A stretch of DNA of 64,000 nucleotides from Halorubrum hochsteinianum (GTDB lineage Archaea > Halobacteriota > Halobacteria > Halobacteriales > Haloferacaceae). Of this stretch, positions 15,629-23,504 are shown one piece after another. The notes under the pieces were generated by a model that did not search any database, had not been told where the DNA came from, and saw only the letters and a program-made list of their open reading frames with translations. Both the position numbers and the translations under genes were made by a program. The stretch's first letter is position 1; the number at the start of each line of letters is the position of its first letter. Where the stretch lies: assembly GCF_023702125.1 (NCBI RefSeq), contig NZ_CP098415.1:1302001-1366000 (forward strand), written 5' to 3'.

Positions 15629-15784
15629 CTACCGCGCCGTCGAGCGCGCGTCGTCGCTTGAGTCCGGAGACGGGGACCGAACCGCCTCCCACCCGCTGAT
15701 ACAGGCCTCACAGAGGTAGTACGCGAAGCCGTCGACATCTCGGTACGTCAGCGAGGCGTTGACTCCGCACCTCTCACAGTTCAT
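15629..15784 (-). CDS. 51-residue zinc-finger protein
   Basis: The short product starts MNCERCGVNASL and has a second Cys pair in LCEAC (about residues 25-29), giving a two-knuckle zinc site. The tail is Ser/Asp-rich. The ATG at 15784 is preceded by a TATA-like GGTTATAGG (15806-15814) at about -26, as expected for a leaderless gene. Haloarchaea encode many such micro-zinc proteins with regulatory roles; this one is unassigned. Confidence 0.65.
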   Translation of the reverse strand: MNCERCGVNASLTYRDVDGFAYYLCEACISGWEAVRSPSPDSSDDARSTAR

Positions 15785-15805
15785 GCCCGGCCACTACGCC
15801 AAGAC

Positions 15806-15814
15806 GGTTATAGG
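15806..15814 (-). promoter_or_regulatory. TATA-like box for the 51-residue zinc-finger gene
   Basis: On the minus strand this reads CCTATAACC, centred about 26 bases before the ATG at 15784, the spacing expected for leaderless transcription. Confidence 0.55.
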
Positions 15815-15903
15815 TCTTCTGCTTCCGTCCGTCTCTGTGATAATTCGTTACAGAAGCGCCGGATCGGAAATTCCGGGGCGAGACGCCCGACCTCGTTCGC
15901 GGT

Positions 15904-17664
15904 CTACCGCAGCGCGTCGAGGGCGAACTCGAAGGCCGCGACCGGCACCTCGAGGTCGTGTTCGACCAGCACCGCCGGGTGGAGTTCGCCGATCACGCCG
16001 ACGCGCTCGCCGTCGATCACCACGTCGGCGGCCCGGCCCTCGATGAACGAGGGGTGTTCGGTTCGCGGCGTCTCCAACTCGGCGTCGAAGTCGCCACAGA
16101 GCGCCTGAAGCCGCCCCTTCGCGGCCTCGTAAGAGGCGTCGCGGCGGGCGACCGCGCCGGCGACGTGCCGCGACTCGGCGACGTTCGTGTCCGCGTCGTC
16201 GTCCCGCTCGGCGACGAAGCCGACCTCCGCGACGTCCTGCGGGTAGGCGTTGTGCGTGTTCCGCTCCAACAGCATCACGAGCGACGGGAGCGCCCACGTG
16301 CGGAGCTGGGTGTACTCCTCGCTGTACGGCTCCGTGATCTCGACCGGGTCGCCGCCGCCGAAGACGCCCGCGCCGTCGACCGCCGCGCCACCGGTGCCCG
16401 GCTCGACCCGCATCCGCTCGTAGTTCTCCGTCCCGCTCGTCATGTGGAAGTTCAGCAGGTCCTCGAACCCCAATCCGACGAGGCTGGTCCGGACCGCGTC
16501 CTCCAGCCGGGAGCGCTCGTGACGCCCGCCGACGGTGCCCACGTCGGGGTACCGCGGCTCCAGCTCGTCGAAGCCGTACGCGCGCCCCACGTCGTCGACG
16601 AGGTCGAGCGGGTGGAGCACGTCGACGCGGTACGGCGGAATCTCGACCTCGTACGTCACGTCCTCGCCGAGCGTGTAGGAGGCGTCCAGCCCGGAACGCT
16701 CGAAGCAGTCGACGACCTCCTCGGGCTCGAAGTCGACGCCGAGCAGCGTCTCGATCCGGTCGTGGCTCACGCTCTTCTCGTCGGTGTCGAGGTTCGGGCG
16801 GATCAGCTCGGAGCCGTACTCGTCCGGGTGGGTCGCGCCGTCCGCGTAGTTCACCTCGACCTCCTCGATCGTGGCCCCGCGGGCCGACAGCGCGTAGCAG
16901 ATGATGTTGCACATCCGGTCTATCGTCCACTGGTCGGTGCCGGTGAGCTCGACGAACAGCTCCCGGGAGCCGGTCGTCACCTCGGTCCGCTTCCCGTTGA
17001 TGACGGGCGGGAACGAGAAGAGGCCGAGCTCGTCGTAGATCGCCGGGTAGCGGTCGAGATCCGCGACGAGGTCGGCGTACGTCTCGCCGGTAGCGTGCTC
17101 CGTCAGGACCTCGGCCGGGGTCAGCTCGTCGTTGGAGTCGAGCGGGACGAACGCGTCGCCGTCGGGGTCGACGCCGCGGTAGGTGACCGACGGCTCCGCG
17201 CCCTCCTGGAGCGGCGCGCCCTTCACCATCGCGAGGTCGTGGATGCCGATCGCGCCTTTCGCGCGGCCGCGCCCCATCGTCGCGTGGAGCTTCTCTTGGA
17301 GCTGGATCAGCGACTCCAGCGCCGCCTCGTCGAGGTCGAGCCCGCGCACCACGGCCCCGGTGACGTACGGGCGTTCGTCGGGGACCGACTCGTCGACCTC
17401 GATGGTCCACTCCGGATCGTTCGTGTTCGGGACGTAGACGCCGCGGGCGTCGCCGTAGTGGTACCGCAGCGACCGCGCCACGCCCTCGACGGAGAGCCGG
17501 TCGAGCCGGTCGGGCGCGAACTCGAACTGGTACTGGCCGTCGTCGGTCTCGCCCTCGAACTCCAGGCCGAGGCCGAACAGGTCGGCCTTGAGCTCCTCGT
17601 CGTCCTTCTCCCCGTGGCCGGTGAGCTCGCGGAGCTCGTCGGGGTCGACGTCGACGACGGGCAT
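15904..17664 (-). CDS. pheT: phenylalanyl-tRNA synthetase beta subunit
   Basis: 586 residues, the normal size for the archaeal beta chain. The N-terminal region leads into the B3/B4 editing domain (residues about 100-270), which hydrolyses Tyr-tRNA-Phe. It is followed by the B5 domain and the C-terminal catalytic-like core (about 370-586; SRLEDAVRTSLVGLGFEDLLNF). It forms the alpha2-beta2 enzyme with PheS, encoded immediately upstream. Its ATG shares one base with the pheS stop (TGATG), so translation is coupled. The start at 17664 gives MPVVDVDPDEL, the usual archaeal N-terminus. Confidence 0.96.
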   Translation of the reverse strand: MPVVDVDPDELRELTGHGEKDDEELKADLFGLGLEFEGETDDGQYQFEFAPDRLDRLSVEGVARSLRYHYGDARGVYVPNTNDPEWTIEVDESVPDERPYVTGAVVRGLDLDEAALESLIQLQEKLHATMGRGRAKGAIGIHDLAMVKGAPLQEGAEPSVTYRGVDPDGDAFVPLDSNDELTPAEVLTEHATGETYADLVADLDRYPAIYDELGLFSFPPVINGKRTEVTTGSRELFVELTGTDQWTIDRMCNIICYALSARGATIEEVEVNYADGATHPDEYGSELIRPNLDTDEKSVSHDRIETLLGVDFEPEEVVDCFERSGLDASYTLGEDVTYEVEIPPYRVDVLHPLDLVDDVGRAYGFDELEPRYPDVGTVGGRHERSRLEDAVRTSLVGLGFEDLLNFHMTSGTENYERMRVEPGTGGAAVDGAGVFGGGDPVEITEPYSEEYTQLRTWALPSLVMLLERNTHNAYPQDVAEVGFVAERDDDADTNVAESRHVAGAVARRDASYEAAKGRLQALCGDFDAELETPRTEHPSFIEGRAADVVIDGERVGVIGELHPAVLVEHDLEVPVAAFEFALDALR

Positions 17665-19193
17665 CAGTAGCTCACCTCCGCGTTCCGCAGGAAGTCGATG
17701 TCGGCCAGGGTGCCGTGGAGGTCGCGGATGTCCTCCGCGCCCGTCGTCAGCATCGCGAGCCGCTCTAAGGCGAGCCCCCACGCCATCACGTCGCAGTCGA
17801 CGCCGAGCGGCCCCGTGACCTCCTCGCGGAAGACGCCGGAGTTACCGATCTCGATCTCCTCGCCGGTCTCCGGGTGCTCGCCGAACAGCTCGAAGGACGG
17901 CTCCGTGTAGGGGTTGTAGTGCGGCTTGAACTTGATGTCCGTAATTCCGAACTGCCGGTAGAACTCCTCGAACGTGCCCATCAGGTCGCGCACGGAGAGG
18001 TCCTCGGCCATCACCCACCCCTCGATCTGGAAGAACTCCAGTAAGTGCGTCGGGTCGAGCGTGTCGTTGCGGTACACCTTCTCGACGGAGAAGTAGCGCT
18101 GGGGCGGCTCCAACTCGGCCCCGGCGACCCCGGAGAGGTAGCGCATCGACAGCGACGTGGTGTGGCCGCGGAGGGCGACCTCGCGGGCGAACTCCTCGGA
18201 CCACGGCGAGTGGTAGCCGTCGGCGTCCTCGCCCCAGCCGTCGCGGTGCGCCGACTCGACCCGGTCGATCAGCTCGTCCGGAATCTCCTCCATCGGGTCC
18301 ACGTCAAGCGCGAAGCGGTCCCAGTGGGTCCGCGCCGGGTGGTCCTGCGGCATGAACAGGCAGTCGTTGATCCAGAAGTCGGCGTCGGCGTGAGGGCCTT
18401 CCATCTCCTGGAACCCCATGCCGACCAGCACGTCCTTCACGCGGTCGGCGGTCCGGCGGAGGACGTGTTTGCGGCCGCCGCGGGCCGTCTCCGCCTCGGC
18501 CTCGACGTTGTACTCGGCGAACTCGGCGTCGCGCCACTCGCCGCTGGCGAGCAGCTCCGGCGTGAGCGCGCCCACCGTCTCGGCCGCCTCGACGCCGGTC
18601 ATCAGCGCGTCGACGCCGTCGTCGGTGAGCGTCACCGTCCGCGTGACCGACTCCGCGAGCGCGACGAGCCCCCGCGAGTCCAGCCGGTCGATCACCGACG
18701 CCTCGACGCCGAGGTCGCCCGCGTCGAGGCCCGCCCCGCCGGCGTCGGCGAGCGCCGCGAGCGCCGCCGCCTCAGGGTCGGCGTCGGGGTCGGCGTCCGA
18801 GGCGATCGAAAGCTCGCCGCCGTCGACGCTCCCGAAGCCCTTGCGCGCGAAGTTCGCGAGCGCGATGTCGACCTCGGGCCCGTCCAGGTCGGCCTCGCCG
18901 ATGACCGCCCCCATCGAGACCGGGTCGGCGTCGGCACCCGCGTCGAGGCCGGCGCGGTAGAGCCGCGTCTCGGGGAGTCCCTCGTCGACGTACGTCCGCC
19001 CCTCGTCGGTGAGTTCGAGCGTCTCGTCGGTCACCGACGCGACCTCGACGAGGCCCTCGTCGGCGAGGTCGAAGGCCGCGCCCGCGACCGTCTCCGGTTT
19101 CAGGTCCGTCTCCTCGCCGAGCTCCGCTACCGTTCGTTCGTCCGTCGCGCTCGCGGCCTCGAGGACCGCGAGCTGTCGTTCCGTGAGTCGCAT
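17664..19193 (-). CDS. pheS: phenylalanyl-tRNA synthetase alpha subunit
   Basis: 509 residues. The N-terminal ~220 residues contain winged-helix modules (MRLTERQLAVLEA...) that contact tRNA. The class II catalytic domain follows, with motif 2 around FSVEKVYRNDTLDPTHL and motif 3 near the end in AWGLALERLAML, where the Arg binds ATP. It activates phenylalanine and charges tRNA-Phe together with PheT. An Asp/Ala-rich linker (about 130-155) is a salt-adapted insert. pheS and pheT form a two-gene operon. Confidence 0.96.
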   Translation of the reverse strand: MRLTERQLAVLEAASATDERTVAELGEETDLKPETVAGAAFDLADEGLVEVASVTDETLELTDEGRTYVDEGLPETRLYRAGLDAGADADPVSMGAVIGEADLDGPEVDIALANFARKGFGSVDGGELSIASDADPDADPEAAALAALADAGGAGLDAGDLGVEASVIDRLDSRGLVALAESVTRTVTLTDDGVDALMTGVEAAETVGALTPELLASGEWRDAEFAEYNVEAEAETARGGRKHVLRRTADRVKDVLVGMGFQEMEGPHADADFWINDCLFMPQDHPARTHWDRFALDVDPMEEIPDELIDRVESAHRDGWGEDADGYHSPWSEEFAREVALRGHTTSLSMRYLSGVAGAELEPPQRYFSVEKVYRNDTLDPTHLLEFFQIEGWVMAEDLSVRDLMGTFEEFYRQFGITDIKFKPHYNPYTEPSFELFGEHPETGEEIEIGNSGVFREEVTGPLGVDCDVMAWGLALERLAMLTTGAEDIRDLHGTLADIDFLRNAEVSY

Positions 19194-19284
19194 TCGAGTT
19201 GTCTCTACACGCGTGCGGCTGGTTGGTAACGGTTCCGGGACCGCCCCGTCACGGCGAAATCAGTTATGATAGCTTGAACGTCCG

Positions 19285-19290
19285 TTTTAT
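19285..19290 (+). promoter_or_regulatory. TATA-like box supporting the HalOD1 gene start
   Basis: TTTTAT at 19285-19290 is about 28 bases before the ATG at 19316. This makes 19316 the likely leaderless start, because the in-frame ATG at 19289 overlaps the box itself. Confidence 0.5.
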
Positions 19291-19315
19291 GTACCAGTTC
19301 GGCGAGGACGCAGAC

Positions 19316-19621
19316 ATGAGCAGCGTAACGCCCGAACCGACCGACTCCGGTTCGCCGCCCGAGACGGCCCGCGTCCGCCACGGCGGCAGCGGTCCCAGCC
19401 CCAGCCTCGCCGTCGTCGAGGCGATCGCCGACCTCGCCGGCGTCGACCCGACCGACCTGTCCGACGAGGGCGTGGTGTTGTACGAACACGTCGACCCCGA
19501 CGCGCTGAACGCGATCGTCTCCGGTCGACCCGACGCGGACGTGGACGTCTCGCTCACGTTCGCGGGCTACGACGTCCGCGTCGGTCCCGACTCCGCCGTC
19601 GCCCGTCGCTCGCGGGAGTAG
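19316..19621 (+). CDS. HalOD1 output-domain protein
   Basis: 101 residues. The region from about 25 to the end (SLAVVEAIADLAGVDPTDL ... LYEHVDPDALNAIV ... FAGYDVRV) matches the HalOD1 domain, a small halophile-specific module usually found as the output part of response regulators or as a stand-alone protein. No receiver domain is fused here. It lies between the convergent ends of two minus-strand units and has its own TATA-like box. The signalling role is inferred from the domain family only. Confidence 0.85.
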   Translation: MSSVTPEPTDSGSPPETARVRHGGSGPSPSLAVVEAIADLAGVDPTDLSDEGVVLYEHVDPDALNAIVSGRPDADVDVSLTFAGYDVRVGPDSAVARRSRE

Positions 19622-19686
19622 TCCCTTTTCACCCGCGACCCGGCGAGGCGGTTCGGTCCACGGCCGACCGAACCAGTCCCGTCCCG

Positions 19687-20349
19687 CTACGCCTCGTCGC
19701 CCGCGCGTTCGCGGAGCCGCGCGATCCGGTCGCCGAGCGGCGGCTGGACCTCGAACCACGTCGACCAGTCGCCGGTCTCCGGCTCGACCCCGCGGCGCTC
19801 CGCGACGCGTTCGAAGGCGGCCGCGACCCGGTCCGCGCCGACCGCGTCCGCCGCGCGGGCGTCCGCCGCGTACTGGACCCGGCGGCCGGCCCAGAAGGAG
19901 ACGAGCCCCACCGCGACGAGGGCGGCGAACCCGGACTCGAACGGGACGAGCGCCGTCACCACGCCCGCCAGCGCCGCCAGCACGCCCCCGACCGCGACGG
20001 CGCGGAACTCGGCGTAGTACGTCGCCACCCGTCCGGCCTCCGCCGCGAGCAGCCCGACCGCGACGTCCTCGTCGAGGTCCGTCAGCACGTCTTCGGTGAG
20101 GAACAGCACCCGCCGCCGGGGCGGCCCGCGGACGGCGACCTCCGCGGGACCGGGAGCGTTACCCGGGGCCTCGATCGCGATCCGGTCGACGTCGAGCCCG
20201 CCCGGCTCCGCCAGCGCCCCGATCTGGGCGCGCTCCGCGTCCGTCGGCTCCCGGAGGTCGCGGTAGCGGTCGGCGGCGTACAGCGGTCCGACGGCGACCG
20301 CGAGCGCGGCGACGACCCCGACACCGAGCGCGAGCGCGACCCTGATCAT
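19687..20349 (-). CDS. M48-like membrane protein lacking the zinc motif
   Basis: 220 residues. An N-terminal membrane helix (RVALALGVGVVAALAVAV), a soluble segment, and a helical hairpin (about 120-155, AVGGVLAALAGVV...ALVAVGLVSFWAG) reproduce the layout of M48 (HtpX-like) peptidases. Where the family has HExxH, this protein reads LLAAEAGRVATYY, and the downstream Glu-containing EADR-like motif reads DARAADAV. The metal ligands are therefore gone, and it is a probable pseudo-peptidase. It ends the minus-strand gene block that follows mcm. A TATA-like AT run at about 20377-20381 precedes the start. Confidence 0.65.
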   Translation of the reverse strand: MIRVALALGVGVVAALAVAVGPLYAADRYRDLREPTDAERAQIGALAEPGGLDVDRIAIEAPGNAPGPAEVAVRGPPRRRVLFLTEDVLTDLDEDVAVGLLAAEAGRVATYYAEFRAVAVGGVLAALAGVVTALVPFESGFAALVAVGLVSFWAGRRVQYAADARAADAVGADRVAAAFERVAERRGVEPETGDWSTWFEVQPPLGDRIARLRERAGDEA

Positions 20350-20434
20350 CGCTCTCGCCGACGGGACGACCGGAGTAAAAAGGCCCGGTGTCGCGGCGGC
20401 GCTCCGAGTCGCCCTCGGCGCGTCCGTCCCCGGA

Positions 20435-21085
20435 TCACGCCGGGACGCGCCGCGCGAGCGCCCGGACCGCCGCCGCGGCCTCGCTGTCGGGGGCGGCGGC
20501 GACGACCGGGCGCTCGGCTTCCACCGACCGCCCGACGCGCGGGTCGGCCGGGACCACCTCGACCGGCGCGCCGAGCGCGTCGCCGATCGGCTCCACCGGC
20601 GGCGGTTCGGTCACGCGGTTGACCGCGCAGCCGACCAGCCCGGCGTCGAGCTCGCGCGCGAGCTCCCGGGTCCGGATCGCGTCGGCCAGCGCGAACGCCC
20701 GCGGCGAGACGACGAGCAGGCAGGCGTCTGCGATCGCCAGCGGCACCCCGGCGTCCGCGCGCCGCCCCGCGGGACAGTCGAGGACGACGGTCCCGAACTC
20801 CCGTTCGACCGCGGCGACCGCCTCGCTCAGGTGGCTCAGGTCGGCCGCCCGCGCGCCGGCCAGCGTCCGCCCGCACGGGACGATGTCCACCGGGCCGCTC
20901 CGCACCGTCTCGATCGGGGCCGCAGCGCCGGCGAGCACGTCGTGGAGGTCCGGGCCGCGCCCGTCCGGGAGGTCGGCCATCCCGAGGTCCGCGTCGACGA
21001 CGACCCCGTCGAGTCCGGCGGCGACGTTGTACGCGAGCGTCGTCTTCCCGACCCCTCCCTTCCCGCCCGCGACCGCGAGGATCAC
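20435..21085 (-). CDS. MinD/ParA-like deviant Walker ATPase
   Basis: 216 residues, shorter than typical MinD (about 260). The deviant Walker A KGGVGKTT (about 9-16) has the signature Lys pair. Switch I lies at DADLGMADL (about 32-40), and Walker B is VVLDCPAG (about 98-105). Such ATPases dimerise with ATP and position membranes, chromosomes or protein clusters. No MinE- or ParB-type partner is evident next to it. The start overlaps the upstream gene by four bases (ATGA), so the two products probably act together. Confidence 0.85.
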   Translation of the reverse strand: MILAVAGGKGGVGKTTLAYNVAAGLDGVVVDADLGMADLPDGRGPDLHDVLAGAAAPIETVRSGPVDIVPCGRTLAGARAADLSHLSEAVAAVEREFGTVVLDCPAGRRADAGVPLAIADACLLVVSPRAFALADAIRTRELARELDAGLVGCAVNRVTEPPPVEPIGDALGAPVEVVPADPRVGRSVEAERPVVAAAPDSEAAAAVRALARRVPA

Positions 21086-21861
21086 GCGAGCCCCTCCAGC
21101 GCTTCCGTCGGCACGTCGCTCTCCTCAGCGCGTTCCGCCAGCGCCGCGGCCCGGTCACGGATCGCCCGCAGGCGCTCGGCGTCGGCCGCGACGCGCTCGT
21201 CGAGTCCCTCGACCGCGTCGATACCGCCGGCCTCCTCGACGGCCTCCGTCGCCGTCGCGAGGTCGGCGTCGGTCAGCCGCTCCGCCAAGTCGATCCGGGC
21301 CTCCGCGGCCGCGAACAGCGCGTCGACCGCCGCGGGCTCCACCTCGGCAGGCTCCGTCTCGCCGGGCGTCGTGTCCGCCGACGCCGCCGACGATCGGTCC
21401 GGCCACTCCTCGTCCGCCGATTCGACGCCCCCTGCGTCACGGTCGAGGTCAGCCGGTTCCCCCTCGGTCTCGCCGGCTCCGTCGACCGCTCGCCGCGGCG
21501 GTCGGTGGTCGTCGAGGTCGCGCAGCGCCGCTCGCACGGCTGAACCGTCCTCCCCGTCGCCCGCGCCGTCGACCGCTCCGGACGCGTCCGCGGGCTCGAT
21601 GTCGACGACCTCGACCGGCGGCTCGACCCGCTCCGCGAGCGCGGCGAAGCCGAACGCCGCCTCGTCGCCCGGCCCGATCACCGCGGTCACCCCCGCCGCG
21701 TCCCACCCGGCCGCGGCCGCGCCGCCCCGCCGCGGCGGGAGGACGGGGGCGTCCAGTCGGCTCTCGATCCGGACCCGTCGCGGGACCGCCCCGTCGTTCC
21801 GCACCCGGAAGCCGACGAGCGACGCGCCGCCCTCGCGCTCGACGTACCAGTCCAGTTCCAT
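21082..21861 (-). CDS. haloarchaeal conserved protein with acidic linker (DUF7857-like)
   Basis: 259 residues. The N-terminal ~85 residues form a beta-rich domain (ELDWYVEREGGASLVGFRVRNDG) resembling an immunoglobulin-like or CARDB-like fold. A long acidic disordered linker (about 90-175) follows, then a helical C-terminus. The family is recalled as lineage-specific and uncharacterised. The stop overlaps the MinD-like gene start (ATGA). A TATA-like GTTTAAGTG sits about 28 bases before the ATG, overlapping the end of the upstream gene, so an internal promoter is possible. Confidence 0.7.
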   Translation of the reverse strand: MELDWYVEREGGASLVGFRVRNDGAVPRRVRIESRLDAPVLPPRRGGAAAAGWDAAGVTAVIGPGDEAAFGFAALAERVEPPVEVVDIEPADASGAVDGAGDGEDGSAVRAALRDLDDHRPPRRAVDGAGETEGEPADLDRDAGGVESADEEWPDRSSAASADTTPGETEPAEVEPAAVDALFAAAEARIDLAERLTDADLATATEAVEEAGGIDAVEGLDERVAADAERLRAIRDRAAALAERAEESDVPTEALEGLA

Positions 21862-21885
21862 GCGCCGGATCCCGCGGAATCACAC

Positions 21886-22770
21886 TTAAACGTCGGGCCG
21901 GTCCGACGCCCCGCCGGCGGCCTCCCCCACGCGAACGCGCGCGGTCCGGAGCAGCGACCTCGCGCTCCTGTCCGCCGCCTCGACCGCCCGCGCCGCCTCG
22001 CCGCGAAGTTCCACCGGGGCGTCGAGCGCCGCGACCCTGACCGCCGCGAGCGACGCGGCGACCGGGTCGCCGTCGTACGCCTCCGGTCCCGACCCGGCGT
22101 CGTTCGGATCGCCGCCCGGAACGACCGCGAGCGCCTGTCGGAACTCCGGGTACACCGCCTCGGCGAGTTCGTGACGGGCGGCGCGCCGGCGGTTGCGGAG
22201 CCGGTCGCGGAGCCGGAGCCGCCGCCGGCGCTCGTCGCGGTTCCGGGCGGCCTCGGCTCGGGCGCGTTCGAGGGCCTGTTCGGCGGCGATCGCCTCGGTC
22301 TGCGCGGCCGACAGTTCGGCCGCCGCGGTCTCTAGGTCGTCGAGCGCCGCGTCCGCGTCGGCGTCGACCGCGCGGCGCGCCCGGGCGTCGCCGCGCAGCG
22401 CGGCGACCCGTTCTTTCAGCCGCTCGATCTCGCCTGTCGTCTCCGCGACCCGTCGCCGCGCGGCGGTCAGGTCTACGGGTTCAATCTCGATCGCGGCGAG
22501 ATCCGACTCGATATCGTCGATCTCGCTCGCCACCGACGCGGTCCGCCCCCGAGACCGCGCCGCCGCCGCGAGCTGGCGTCGGAGCCCGGCGTCGGTGGGG
22601 ATCCGCCCGATCACCGCGCTCGGTTCGGGACGCTCCTCGACGGGGACGGGCCCGTCCTCCTCGTCCGCTCCGGGGCGTCCGTCTCGTCCGTTTTCCCCGT
22701 CTCGCCCGTCTTGCCTGTCCCTCTCGTCCCCGCAGTCGGACGCCGACGGCGTCGATCTCGCCCCGGTCAC
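21886..22770 (-). CDS. coiled-coil haloarchaeal hypothetical protein
   Basis: 294 residues from the GTG at 22770, which overlaps the stop of the upstream gene (GTGA). The open frame extends further 5', but that part is the shadow of the upstream gene. An Asp/Gly-rich head is followed by a long charged coiled coil (about 85-215, heptad-like DIESDLAAIEIE..., LERARAEAARNRDERRRRL), then an Ala-rich end. The shape suggests a scaffold or an SMC/DivIC-like structural partner rather than an enzyme. No family with known function is recognised. Confidence 0.7.
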   Translation of the reverse strand: MTGARSTPSASDCGDERDRQDGRDGENGRDGRPGADEEDGPVPVEERPEPSAVIGRIPTDAGLRRQLAAAARSRGRTASVASEIDDIESDLAAIEIEPVDLTAARRRVAETTGEIERLKERVAALRGDARARRAVDADADAALDDLETAAAELSAAQTEAIAAEQALERARAEAARNRDERRRRLRLRDRLRNRRRAARHELAEAVYPEFRQALAVVPGGDPNDAGSGPEAYDGDPVAASLAAVRVAALDAPVELRGEAARAVEAADRSARSLLRTARVRVGEAAGGASDRPDV

Positions 22771-23105
22771 AGCTCCCGACCCCGCATCGCGTCCGGATCC
22801 GGATGGTCCGTCCCCGCGGCGAACGCCGCGTACGGCGTCGACTTCGCGCTCCGGTCCGCGTAGGCCGCGGCGGCCTCTCGCACCGGCTCGTCGAGGGCGA
22901 CGAACTCGTTGAACGGCTCGGTGCGCTCGATCTGGACGTCCCCGCCGTGCGACTCCCGCAGCCGCAAGGCGAGGAACGCGGCGTACACCGTCTCGTCGAA
23001 CAGCGCGGCCCGCCCGAACCGCCGGGCGACGACCGACTCGTGGCGGCGACACAGGTTCCGGAGACCGGTTCGGGCGGCCGCCGAGTAGGTCACGACCAAC
23101 AGCAC
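22767..23105 (-). CDS. conserved haloarchaeal small protein (DUF7855-like)
   Basis: 112 residues beginning MLLVVTYSAAARTGLRNLCRRH. Charged helices follow, and the motif EPFNEFVALDEPVREAAAAYADRS recurs in my memory of haloarchaeal homologues. It has no membrane segment and no cofactor motif. It is coupled by a GTGA overlap to the coiled-coil gene. The TATA-like AGATAAATT at about 23128-23136 gives a leaderless-type promoter for this second half of the block. Confidence 0.7.
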   Translation of the reverse strand: MLLVVTYSAAARTGLRNLCRRHESVVARRFGRAALFDETVYAAFLALRLRESHGGDVQIERTEPFNEFVALDEPVREAAAAYADRSAKSTPYAAFAAGTDHPDPDAMRGREL

Positions 23106-23210
23106 GGCCGCCGCTGGTCGATTTCGGAATTTATCTGTTCCGGACCGGAACGTTTCAGTCGCGTTCAGCGATCCCGGCGTCGTCGGGCGATCGCAGCCGC
23201 GATCCGACGG

Positions 23211-23504
23211 TCAAAAGCGCTCGAGGTCGAACGCCGGGCGATCGGCCTCGCCCGGCCCGTCGTCGACGCCAGTCGCCGCGAGGACGCGCTCGCGCGCGGC
23301 CGGCTCCGAGGGCGCGACGACCACGGTCCCGTCGACCGGGTCGTCGCCGACCGCTCGGAACACGTCGTCGTCGCCGTCGAACTCGGTGGCGTACGTCCGG
23401 AGCACGGCCGCGACGCGTCGCTCCGTGGCCGCGAGGTCCGCCTCGCCGTCCTCGAACTCGCGGAGCGCGTCCTCGACGTTCCGTATCGCGGAGATCCGGT
23501 CCAT
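23211..23504 (-). CDS. conserved haloarchaeal small protein next to mcm (DUF7854-like)
   Basis: 97 acidic residues beginning MDRISAIRNVEDALREFEDGE, mostly helical, with a conserved-looking ending AFDLERF. The ATG is directly adjacent to the mcm stop codon, so it is almost certainly cotranscribed with mcm. No catalytic motif is visible. The fixed linkage to the replicative helicase suggests a replication-related accessory role, which is inference. Confidence 0.75.
   Translation of the reverse strand: MDRISAIRNVEDALREFEDGEADLAATERRVAAVLRTYATEFDGDDDVFRAVGDDPVDGTVVVAPSEPAARERVLAATGVDDGPGEADRPAFDLERF

Noticed and set aside
15848-17410. 520-codon minus-strand frame overlapping pheT in another phase
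   Set aside because: Arg/Pro/Gly-rich shadow; pheT is unmistakable in the same place.
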